Origin: Caldifarciminota bacterium
GTDB taxonomy: Bacteria > Hydrothermota > Tepidihabitantia > Tepidihabitantales > Tepidihabitantaceae
DNA: 9,917 bases
Assembly (NCBI GenBank): GCA_016935295.1
Contig: JAFGRF010000001.1
Span: 1 to 9,917, forward strand
Direction of reading: 5' to 3'
Below are positions 1 to 5,865 of this stretch, one piece after another. The notes under the pieces were generated by a model, which searched no databases, had not been told where the DNA came from, and saw only the letters and a program-made list of their open reading frames with translations. A program made the position numbers and the translations under genes. Every line of letters starts with the position of its first letter. The first letter of the stretch is position 1.

Positions 1-1
1 C

Positions 2-634
2 GGCGGGCACGTGCCTGTACCGGTGGACTCGGAGTCGTTCTGGGTCGAACGCGAGGCCGGCCGCTTCATCAAGAACGTGCCCGGGGCTTACCTGCGCCTT
101 CAGACCGCAAACGACTACACGGGACGCATACCGGACAACCACCACGCCATCGCGCTCATCGACAGCGCCACGTCGACCGAGCACGGCGGTTCCGGCATCG
201 CGGCCTGGACCCGGGTCAACGACTCCGTCATGAACGCGGAGAACCAGATCTACACCGTACCAAGCTCGCCGCTCTGGATTCCCGAGGCTGAGGAACGCCA
301 CAACATCTGTCGGGAACTTCTCTATCTGCACGAACTGGCCGATGGCTACTTCCCCGGCGCGATTTCCTCCCGCCCCTCGCCCCTCACCCCTCGCCGTTCA
401 CCACTCTCTGTCTCGCCCAACCCCTGCCGCGGCTCGGCTATGCTGCACTGGACCACCGGGCCTTCTGACCACTCGGCCACGCTCCGCATCTTCGACACCT
501 CCGGCCGCCTCGTCTCGTCGTGCAACGTCCATAGTCCGTCGTCCAGAATCGCAGTCCCGCAAGCGGCCGGCGTGTATCTACTGCGCGTAGATTCGCGTAG
601 CCACTTCGCGACCGCTCGCCTGGTTGTGAACTAG
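2..634 (+). CDS. Secreted protein of unknown function, C-terminal part with type IX-style sorting domain (5' truncated)
   Basis: The reading frame is open from the left edge, so the beginning lies outside the window; the GTG at 11 is probably internal, since the frame reads Gly-Gly-His before it. Counting from that GTG, residues 1-115 form a soluble domain I do not recognise (landmarks: SFWVEREAGRF, YTGRIPDNHHAIALIDSAT, ICRELLYLHELADGYFPG). Residues 116-131 are a Ser/Pro/Arg linker, coded by a C-rich heptad repeat. Residues 132-207 are an immunoglobulin-like sorting domain with the usual marks: SPNPCRG at its start, LRIFDTSGRLV in the middle and AAGVYLLRVD then ATARLVV at the end. Proteins with such domains normally have a Sec signal peptide and are exported through the outer membrane by type IX secretion, so surface attachment or release is inferred. 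The gene ends at TAG 632-634, 182 bases before the next start. The enzymatic or binding role of the N-terminal part is unknown. Confidence 0.85.
   Translation, partial: GGHVPVPVDSESFWVEREAGRFIKNVPGAYLRLQTANDYTGRIPDNHHAIALIDSATSTEHGGSGIAAWTRVNDSVMNAENQIYTVPSSPLWIPEAEERHNICRELLYLHELADGYFPGAISSRPSPLTPRRSPLSVSPNPCRGSAMLHWTTGPSDHSATLRIFDTSGRLVSSCNVHSPSSRIAVPQAAGVYLLRVDSRSHFATARLVVN
371..395 (+). repeat. C-rich heptad tandem tract in the linker of the first gene
   Basis: Three consecutive 7-base units, CGCCCCT, CGCCCCT and CACCCCT, are followed by a partial CGCC. The tract codes for the Pro/Ser/Arg-rich linker between the N-terminal domain and the sorting domain. A seven-base unit shifts frame at each copy, so it codes for no repeated peptide; this favours a DNA-level origin such as slippage or a mobile repeat over selection for a peptide. 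Confidence 0.7.
404..634 (+). repeat. Sorting-domain coding repeat, copy 1
   Basis: This stretch codes for a 76-residue C-terminal sorting domain that aligns without gaps to the one at 2959-3189, with about 52 identical residues by eye. Long runs are also alike in DNA, for example around CGCATCTTCGA and CTCGCCTGGTTGT. The shared part starts just after the linker and ends at the stop codon. Confidence 0.8.
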
Positions 635-733
635 CGCACTCGGCGGGACACACCGCCCGCTCCCTCCCGAGCCTGCCCGGACCCTTGACCCGACACTACC
701 CGCTCTGTCCCCGCCCTGACGTCATCGGCGCTC

Positions 734-761
734 TTGACAGCGACTACGGCCCGACTAGAAT
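734..761 (+). promoter_or_regulatory. Sigma-70-type promoter for the phosphodiesterase/propeller gene
   Basis: TTGACA at 734-739 (6 of 6 to the -35 consensus) is followed after 16 bases by TAGAAT at 756-761 (5 of 6 to the -10 consensus). It lies in the gap downstream of the first gene's stop and 55 bases upstream of the TTG start at 817. The predicted transcript would begin near 768. A near-perfect match in such GC-rich sequence is unlikely by chance. It implies that the second gene has its own promoter and argues against any translation start upstream of about 768. Confidence 0.7.
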
Positions 762-773
762 CGGTCAGGGTCG

Positions 774-804
774 CCGGTGGGGGAAAACCGAGCATCTCCA
801 CCGG
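774..804 (+). promoter_or_regulatory. Possible leader hairpin in the 5' untranslated region
   Basis: CCGGTGG at 774-780 and CCACCGG at 798-804 can pair as a perfect 7-base stem, extendable by weaker pairs into the 17-base loop. It would lie between the predicted transcription start near 768 and the TTG start codon at 817. It has no U-run after it, so it is not a classical terminator. A role in mRNA stability or translation is a guess. Confidence 0.25.
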
Positions 805-816
805 TCGGTCAGAGGC

Positions 817-3189
817 TTGAAGCAGCATACTCGCCCGATACGAACAGCAGCGCCGCTGCTCGTGGCTGCTCTGCTGGTGGTCGCGCTCGCCTTCGGTTCC
901 CAGACCCGCAACATCTTCATCGTCAACATCGACGGCCTTCGTTCAACCGAGGGCTTCGAGGCCGAAGACCTCAACCTACCCTTCATCTGGGACAGCCTGC
1001 GCCCCCTCGGCACGCTGTACAACAACTTCCAGAACACGGGCGTCACCGTAACCAACTCGGCGCATTCGACGATCGTAACCGGTGTCCGGCAGTTGATGAT
1101 CAACGGCTGCAGCGTCTGGGCGCCGATCCGGCCGCGCGAACCGACCATCGGCGAGTGCTACCGGAAATTCCTGGGCGCACCGGCAGACGAGGCGGTCTTC
1201 GTGGTCGGCAAGCCGCTGGTCTGGACTCATCCAATCAGCACCTATCCCGGCTATGGCAACTCCTGGGCCCCCGAGGTCGTATACACGTGGCCGACGGATG
1301 ATGACCTTGCGACGTGGGACTCGACCCGCGCCGTCATCGAGCGGAGCCACCCGTCTCTCTGCTACGTTCTGTTCGGCCAGGTAGACGCGGCCGGCCACTC
1401 CGGAGACACCAGCCACTACATCTCGAGCATCCATCAGGCCGACTCGCTGACATTCGAACTGTGGAAGCTGCTCAGAGACGACCCTCAGTACCGTGACAGC
1501 ACGACGCTCATCATCACCAGCGACCACGGCCGGCACGACGAGCGACACGGCGGCTGGTTCAGCCACGGGTGCCCGTGCCACGGCTGCCGCCACGTGTTGT
1601 TTCTCGCAATCGGCCCGGACATCAAAGCCGACACGATAGTTGACGACCGGGCTGACCAGATCGACATAGCGCCCACGGTGGCGGGCCTGCTCGGATTCCC
1701 GATGCCTTTCGCCCAGGGCCGCGTGCTCTCGGCAATGCTCCGTCCGGGCGTGCTGAACTCGGGGCGAACCGGACCCTCTCAGCCGAGCTTGCCGACCGAC
1801 GGGCACGACATCAGCAATTCTGCCGGGCTTTCCCGCTCCTGTGACTTGGCGGCCGACGCCACCGCCATTCACTGCGTCTTCTCGGACAACACGGACGTGC
1901 TTCCGGTCATTCACTACACGCGCAGCACAGACCATGGCAGCACCTGGTCCGCGCCCGGGTTACTTCTCTACTCCGACGGCGATGCCATCGAGTACTCGGA
2001 CCCGGCCATCGCCACTTTCGGCGACAGCGGGCTGTTCGTTGTCGCGACCTGCTGCCGCTACGTACCGGATGAGACGACGTACATCTGGACTCTCTATTCT
2101 CGCCGAAGCACCAACTCGGGCGAGACGTGGGGACCTGAAACCGAAATCGAGTCCCTGGGTATGGTTACCTCTCGCCCGGCGATTGCGGCGCGCGGCCAGC
2201 GCATCGAGGTCGTCTGCCTGCGCGACAGCGCGCTCACCGTCATCACCAGCCGCGACGGCGGCCAGACGTTTGGCGCACCCGAACGACTCCCGAACTGGGC
2301 GCCCCACTACGCGCAGTTTCCCACCCTGGCCCTGTCCGACACCTTCCCGCGCGTCGCCTGGCAGGACCTGGTTCCGTGCAAGTACTGGAACCCCACCAGC
2401 AACCACAACATCTGGATCGGACGCAGACCCTGGTATCTGTACTGCAAGATGGTCACACACAACACGTCAGCCAGCCTTTCCGCTCAGCCATCGATAGAGT
2501 GCGACGCTCTTGACCCCACGGGCGACATCCATCTCGTTTGTTCCGACCTGCGCGATGCACAGACCGGCAACTGGACTGCGACGTACATGCACGGCTGGGC
2601 ACGAGGCGACAGCTGGTCTGAACCGGTGACACTAAGCGGTGACCACGTGGGCTTTGCCCCGTGCGTCAAGGCATCCGGCAACGGCCGGCTTTTCTGCGTC
2701 TGGACCGAGCTCGAGAATGACGAGTGGTTCATCGCCGGGTCATCCTCAGATGACTCTGGCCGCACGTGGTCCGACCCGGTCCGCATAACCAGCGATGGCC
2801 AGTTGGTGGCAGAGCCGCGGCTCGTGGCCAGCGGTGACACCTGCCTGGTTGTCTGGCAGAGCCGTGACTCCGACAACTGGGAAATCTACTTCGGTTCGCA
2901 CGCCTTCCCACCGCTCGGCGTATCCGAACGTCCGGTTCCTCCCGCGCCCCGCCTTGCCCTCAGCGCCGTCCCCAATCCCTGTCACGGCTCAACGCTAGTG
3001 CGCTGGACCACTGGACCACTTGACCACTCGAGCACGCTGCGCATCTTCGATGCCTCTGGCCGCCTCGTATCATCTCTCAACGTTCATGGTTCATCATCAA
3101 GGGTTCCTGTCCCTGCTGCGGCCGGCGTCTACGTCCTGCGCCTGGACGCCGGTGGCCGCCTCGCGACCGCCCGCCTGGTTGTAGACTAG
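817..3189 (+). CDS. Secreted alkaline-phosphatase-superfamily phosphodiesterase fused to a BNR/Asp-box propeller and a sorting domain
   Basis: The protein of about 790 residues starts at TTG 817, the only usual in-frame start between the promoter and the signal peptide. No good Shine-Dalgarno site precedes it, AGAGG being only one base away. Residues 1-28 are a Sec signal peptide (KQHTRPIR then a hydrophobic core ending ALAFGS). Residues 33-310 are a type I phosphodiesterase/phosphatase-like domain with metal-site motifs: NIDG (D39), the nucleophile region TNSAHSTIVTG (79-89), VDAAGH (D190, H194), TSDHG (D236, H237), FSHG (H250), and DQIDIAPTVAGLLGFPMP near 280. Residues about 335-700 carry Asp-boxes at 370-377, 431-438, 478-485 and 644-651 (S-x-D-x-G-x-T-W type) and a degenerate one near 593-603, suggesting a sialidase-like beta-propeller. 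Residues 715-790 are the sorting domain. The probable role is cleavage of phosphoesters on extracellular or surface polymers, with the propeller binding substrate; the substrate is unknown and sialidase catalysis is not shown. The unusual cysteine cluster HGCPCHGC lies in the phosphatase domain. Confidence 0.88.
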   Translation: MKQHTRPIRTAAPLLVAALLVVALAFGSQTRNIFIVNIDGLRSTEGFEAEDLNLPFIWDSLRPLGTLYNNFQNTGVTVTNSAHSTIVTGVRQLMINGCSVWAPIRPREPTIGECYRKFLGAPADEAVFVVGKPLVWTHPISTYPGYGNSWAPEVVYTWPTDDDLATWDSTRAVIERSHPSLCYVLFGQVDAAGHSGDTSHYISSIHQADSLTFELWKLLRDDPQYRDSTTLIITSDHGRHDERHGGWFSHGCPCHGCRHVLFLAIGPDIKADTIVDDRADQIDIAPTVAGLLGFPMPFAQGRVLSAMLRPGVLNSGRTGPSQPSLPTDGHDISNSAGLSRSCDLAADATAIHCVFSDNTDVLPVIHYTRSTDHGSTWSAPGLLLYSDGDAIEYSDPAIATFGDSGLFVVATCCRYVPDETTYIWTLYSRRSTNSGETWGPETEIESLGMVTSRPAIAARGQRIEVVCLRDSALTVITSRDGGQTFGAPERLPNWAPHYAQFPTLALSDTFPRVAWQDLVPCKYWNPTSNHNIWIGRRPWYLYCKMVTHNTSASLSAQPSIECDALDPTGDIHLVCSDLRDAQTGNWTATYMHGWARGDSWSEPVTLSGDHVGFAPCVKASGNGRLFCVWTELENDEWFIAGSSSDDSGRTWSDPVRITSDGQLVAEPRLVASGDTCLVVWQSRDSDNWEIYFGSHAFPPLGVSERPVPPAPRLALSAVPNPCHGSTLVRWTTGPLDHSSTLRIFDASGRLVSSLNVHGSSSRVPVPAAAGVYVLRLDAGGRLATARLVVD
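2959..3189 (+). repeat. Sorting-domain coding repeat, copy 2
   Basis: This is the 76-residue C-terminal domain of the phosphodiesterase/propeller protein (VPNPCHG, LRIFDASGRLVSS, AAGVYVLRLD, ATARLVVD). It is the partner of the stretch at 404-634, with about 68 percent amino-acid identity by eye and no gaps. It is a sorting domain of the type IX kind, and contains the octad tract at 3003-3028. Confidence 0.8.
3003..3028 (+). repeat. Octad tandem tract inside the second sorting domain
   Basis: Three 8-base units, CTGGACCA, CTGGACCA and CTTGACCA, are followed by CT. They code for the WTTGPLDHS segment. The matching place in the first gene (448-473) reads CTGGACCA, CCGGGCCT, TCTGACCA, CT, so the same octad register is present there in a more diverged form. 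Confidence 0.65.
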
Positions 3190-3197
3190 ACTCTCAG

Positions 3198-3863
3198 CTA
3201 GAACCGCCAGCCGACCGACGCCAGCCCGTGCAGTGACAGGTTCGGCACGTCGGCGCTGCCGTCGACAACCGGCACACGCGCCCACGCGCCGGCAACCTTG
3301 ACCTCGAACCCGGCAAAGAGCTGGCTGCTGACATCAAGCCACTTGCTGACGCTGATCTGCCCCGCGGGCCCGGAAACGTACCACCCCAGAATTCCGCCGG
3401 TCTCAGGGAACCGCTGTCCCCGGATGGTTGACTCCGGATGCGCCAGCAGGATTCCAGCGCCGCCGCGAAGGCCGACACCATGCACCTCATGCACCACGTT
3501 CACGAGAATCGGGTTGTAGCCGTGGGTTATCTCCAACATATCGACCTCTGGCGGCCGGTTATCCAGGTAGAGCTTGTGATGGATAAGCTCCAACTCACAG
3601 GCCCAGCGCTTCCGCGTGAGCCCGACCTTGATATCGTAGTAGGGCACCTCAGAGAACGGCCGGGTGCTGAAGCGCGCGGTCAGCCTGATATCCGGCTGGC
3701 CGGTCTGCCGGATGACAATCGGCACCGGCACGTTGTACTGCAGGCCGGTGCCGACCAACACATACGGATGGAGGTCGCGGACGGGCGGATGATAGCGCTC
3801 AAATGGGAGGAGCTGCTGGTTCGCGTGCGTGAGCAGCAGCAGGAGAACCGAACTCCAGACCAC
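3198..3863 (-). CDS. Small outer-membrane beta-barrel protein, function unknown
   Basis: The 221-residue protein starts at GTG 3863; a TGA lies two codons upstream in frame, so this is the farthest possible start, though no clear Shine-Dalgarno site precedes it. Residues 1-14 are a short hydrophobic signal (VWSSVLLLLLTHA), with cleavage likely before NQQ. The rest alternates polar and hydrophobic residues with many aromatic ones and ends in GWRF. A terminal Phe is the usual insertion signal of outer-membrane barrels. The most distinctive part is residues about 87-148 (RWACELELIHHKLYLDN, ITHGYNPILVNVVHEV, LRGGAGILLAHPESTIRG), which looks like a conserved core. I know of no assigned function, and the lipid A deacylase pattern was not found. 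It lies 49 bases after the lipoprotein gene and is probably co-transcribed with it. It converges on the phosphodiesterase gene with 8 bases between stop codons and no visible terminator. Confidence 0.75.
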   Translation of the reverse strand: MVWSSVLLLLLTHANQQLLPFERYHPPVRDLHPYVLVGTGLQYNVPVPIVIRQTGQPDIRLTARFSTRPFSEVPYYDIKVGLTRKRWACELELIHHKLYLDNRPPEVDMLEITHGYNPILVNVVHEVHGVGLRGGAGILLAHPESTIRGQRFPETGGILGWYVSGPAGQISVSKWLDVSSQLFAGFEVKVAGAWARVPVVDGSADVPNLSLHGLASVGWRF

Positions 3864-3912
3864 TCGTCAGTATGCCGGGAAACAGAACTGCGGGCAAGAG
3901 GGAGTATCCGGC

Positions 3913-4971
3913 TCAGTCAACCGTTCCCGCCGAAAGCCGCTTCCACTGCTCCCAGGCGGGCTTGGCCGTGCCGTCACGTCGAAACAGACCGGTGTAGTCG
4001 GTCGAATCAAGGTCACACAACCATGGCCAGCCGACCAGATGCAGACCCATCCCCTGCCCCGCTGTGAGCCTGCCGCCAAACTCAACGATGAAGTCCGCCT
4101 GCGATTGCTCTCCGCCGAACGCATCGAGCGAGGGCCACGCGACTTCGCTGAATCCGACCAGCTTGTTCGGCGCGATGGCCAATGCCCGCGAGTAATAGTC
4201 GTCGGGGATGCTCTCGGGCCGATTGCACCCTTGGACAGCATGCGGGTAGCTCGTGAACACCAGCAGGTCGAGCCTGTCTCCCGGAAACAGTGAGAGCACC
4301 GAGAGGTCGGCCTCGCGGTTCTCCGCGACAATCTCGCGGGCAAAGGTGCAGAAGACCACGATTCCGGGCGAGAGCGCCTTGAGCGTGTCATACATCTCAG
4401 AGAACAGCGACACATAGTTCTGAAAGCCGTCGGCCCCGGCAGTATCGTACTTCTCGAACCAGCGGTTCACTTCGTTCCCGATGGACAGATATCGCGGCCG
4501 GCACGCTCGAACGACGTCCAATGCGGCCTGCTTGTAGGCATGTCGCCACGCGGAATCGCTCAGGGTCGCGCCGGCCAGTTCCGGCGGGCACTTCAGCGTC
4601 ATGCCCGTGTCCATGAAAGACATATGCACCAACGGGAACATGCCCTCGTCCCTCACAAGCTGCTCGACAAAGGTCTTGCCCCAATCGCCCGTGAGGTCTT
4701 CGGCAAGGTCGTAGAACGGGGATGGCCTGCCCCAGACCGGTACGAACTCAGAATAGGCCGCGGCCAAGGCATAGGCAGAATCGAACGACTGGCCCTCGGC
4801 CGGCATCGGCAGCACGCCCATGTAGAAACCACGCGCGGGCATTGCCACCGAATCCGCAGGCGCAACCGGTCCTGACTCGGGTCTATGGCATCCAGCGACA
4901 ACGAGTAGGACAAGCGCCACGGTCGCCACGGCTTGGCATACGCCATCGCTCTGCATTCTAGCTTCTAGCAT
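3913..4971 (-). CDS. Lipoprotein with a clan-A glycoside-hydrolase-like TIM barrel
   Basis: Numbering is from ATG 4971 (352 residues). Residues 13-28 form a lipoprotein signal ending in the lipobox VVAGC with Cys28 as the lipidated residue, so the protein should be membrane-anchored. Residues about 48-348 look like a (beta/alpha)8 barrel: RGFYMGVLPMP (strand 1), FPLVHMSFMD (119-121 region), RYLSIGNEVNRWF with Asn166-Glu167 as the clan-A acid/base pair, DLLVFTSYPH with Tyr242 (strand 6), KLVGFSEVAWPS with Glu276 as the likely nucleophile (strand 7), and HLVGWPWLCD (strand 8). The order and spacing of these fit endo-acting glycosidases of clan GH-A, such as galactanase- or cellulase-like families, but I cannot assign a family or substrate. 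A second in-frame ATG at 4956 is an alternative start; both lie within a heptad repeat. The gene follows the alkylation repair gene by 39 bases. Confidence 0.82.
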   Translation of the reverse strand: MLEARMQSDGVCQAVATVALVLLVVAGCHRPESGPVAPADSVAMPARGFYMGVLPMPAEGQSFDSAYALAAAYSEFVPVWGRPSPFYDLAEDLTGDWGKTFVEQLVRDEGMFPLVHMSFMDTGMTLKCPPELAGATLSDSAWRHAYKQAALDVVRACRPRYLSIGNEVNRWFEKYDTAGADGFQNYVSLFSEMYDTLKALSPGIVVFCTFAREIVAENREADLSVLSLFPGDRLDLLVFTSYPHAVQGCNRPESIPDDYYSRALAIAPNKLVGFSEVAWPSLDAFGGEQSQADFIVEFGGRLTAGQGMGLHLVGWPWLCDLDSTDYTGLFRRDGTAKPAWEQWKRLSAGTVD

Positions 4972-4986
4972 CTCGCTTCTGACTTC
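4952..4986 (-). repeat. Heptad tandem tract over the start of the lipoprotein gene
   Basis: Read on the minus strand there are five consecutive 7-base units of the form GAAGNNA: GAAGTCA, GAAGCGA, GATGCTA, GAAGCTA and GAATGCA. Both candidate ATG starts (4971 and 4956) lie inside the tract, in units where GAAG has become GATG or GAATG. Each ATG is preceded by an AGAAG at 4 to 5 bases, which might act as a weak ribosome binding site. The tract resembles the one at 5816-5853. Confidence 0.7.
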
Positions 4987-5010
4987 GCCCGTCTCCGTGT
5001 CGTTGCGTGC

Positions 5011-5862
5011 TCATCCTGCCATCGCCCTCTTCTTCCACGCAGGCGGCATCTTCTCGATGGCGTAGCGCAGGGCAGTACGCGGCATCCGATCCTTGCGCGC
5101 CATCACGAACTCGAAGACCTCCTGCGGCCGCTTGTTGGCAATCTCCTTCAGCATCCAGCCGTACCCCTTCTGCACCATATCGTCGCCGTCCTCAAGCAGG
5201 AGATCTGCGACCTTGTAGGCGGAGTCGACGGCGAGGTCGTTCCGGTTCGGGATGATGTGCGCGACTGCCGATGCCCGACGCAGCCAGCGGTTCTCGGACT
5301 TGGCCCATGCCCGCACCTTCGGCAAGAACTCGGGATGGTCGAGCAGGAAGAACCCGAGCGCGCCACCGCAGAGGCTGTCACATGAACCCCAGTTCGTGAC
5401 GTGCTGCTTCAGCCAGCGCTCGAGCCTCGGGAAGTCTGCCGGCCCCAGTTGTTTCCGCATCCGGCCCGCCCAGTCGAACGCGACCCCACGCTCTTCACCG
5501 TTGCGCAATGCGAGCAACTCCTCGCAGAGCGCGAACACGTCGGACTTGGGCAGGCACTTCACGCGCCCCCAGAACCTGCCGCAAATGCGTCGCCACTCCG
5601 GTGTGCGCACGCCGTACAGCTTCACCGGCTCCTTGAAGAACCGCTGGACGGATACGCGGTACTCCGGGTCGACCGCGGCCTTGAACTCACGTGTGATCGC
5701 CGCAACCAGCTCCTTGGAGTTGACAGACCTCTCCGCCTTCTTGTTTATGCCCCTATCCCTGTCCTGGCCGTTCTTTGTGTCTTGGTGTCTTTGTGGTGAC
5801 ATTCCGCGCCGGGATTTCTGCCTTCTGCGTTCTGCCTTCTGACTTCTGCCTTCGGTCGTCAT
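5011..5862 (-). CDS. AlkD-like DNA alkylation repair protein with a repeat-coded N-terminal extension
   Basis: Residues about 48-283 match the HEAT-like DNA alkylation repair family (AlkC/AlkD type), which excises positively charged alkylated bases such as 3-methyl- or 7-methylpurines in the cytoplasm. Landmarks are FKEPVKLYGVRTPEWRRI (76-93), TNWGSCDSLC with Trp158 and Asp162 (matching the Trp/Asp pair four residues apart in AlkD), WLRRASAVAHI with Arg195/196, GYGWMLKEI with Trp236, and MPRTALRYAIEKMP near the end. So the catalytic-cleft residues appear intact. Residues 1-47 are odd: strongly basic and coded by heptad and octad tandem repeats. ATG 5862 is well placed, three bases after the upstream stop, with GGAGAGGA 8 bases before it, which suggests translational coupling. 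ATG 5802 is an alternative but has no Shine-Dalgarno site. No standard start codon lies between 5802 and the conserved domain. The family usually has about 220-240 residues. Confidence 0.88.
   Translation of the reverse strand: MTTEGRSQKAERRRQKSRRGMSPQRHQDTKNGQDRDRGINKKAERSVNSKELVAAITREFKAAVDPEYRVSVQRFFKEPVKLYGVRTPEWRRICGRFWGRVKCLPKSDVFALCEELLALRNGEERGVAFDWAGRMRKQLGPADFPRLERWLKQHVTNWGSCDSLCGGALGFFLLDHPEFLPKVRAWAKSENRWLRRASAVAHIIPNRNDLAVDSAYKVADLLLEDGDDMVQKGYGWMLKEIANKRPQEVFEFVMARKDRMPRTALRYAIEKMPPAWKKRAMAG
5774..5797 (-). repeat. Octad tandem tract in the AlkD-like gene's 5' part
   Basis: On the plus strand the three 8-base units are TTTGTGTC, TTGGTGTC and TTTGTGGT. On the coding strand this reads as a CACAAAGACAC-type sequence and codes for SPQRHQDTK. 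From memory, similar CCACAAAGACAC tracts occur between genes in many unrelated metagenome-derived genomes, so this is probably an interspersed repeat inside the reading frame. Confidence 0.6.
5816..5853 (-). repeat. Heptad tandem tract over the start of the AlkD-like gene
   Basis: On the plus strand there are five 7-base units, TTCTGCC, TTCTGCG, TTCTGCC, TTCTGAC and TTCTGCC, then TTC. On the coding strand this is (GAAGNCA)n, beginning 6 bases after ATG 5862. It codes for the basic stretch GRSQKAERRRQKS. The unit resembles that at 4952-4986, which covers the start of the next gene in the same direction. Confidence 0.8.
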
Positions 5863-5865
5863 CTC

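Noticed and set aside
642..657. GGCGG/CCGCC hairpin after the first gene as a terminator.
   Set aside because: The stem is only five base pairs and no T-run follows.
685..816. Longer form of the phosphodiesterase/propeller protein starting at TTG 685.
   Set aside because: This region contains the near-consensus promoter and would put 44 non-signal residues before the signal peptide.
976..1935. Long minus-strand open frame of 319 codons opposite the phosphodiesterase gene.
   Set aside because: It is antisense to a gene with clear motifs, is rich in Arg/Val/Gly as expected from the shadow of GC-rich codons, and shows no recognisable domain.
1841..2497. Plus-strand frame of 218 codons overlapping the propeller region.
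   Set aside because: Composition is dominated by Pro, Arg, Ser and Thr, and it is an out-of-frame reading of the Asp-box coding sequence.
3190..3197. Shared terminator between the converging genes.
   Set aside because: Only eight bases separate the stop codons, and I found no stem-loop with a T-run in or around them.
5720..5749. TTGACA on the plus strand within the AlkD-like gene as a promoter.
   Set aside because: The best -10 partner, TTTATG after 18 bases, matches only three of six positions, and no plus-strand gene follows.
5252..5842. Plus-strand frame of 196 codons opposite the AlkD-like gene.
   Set aside because: The opposite strand codes for a conserved DNA repair domain; this frame has no domain and no ribosome binding site was seen.
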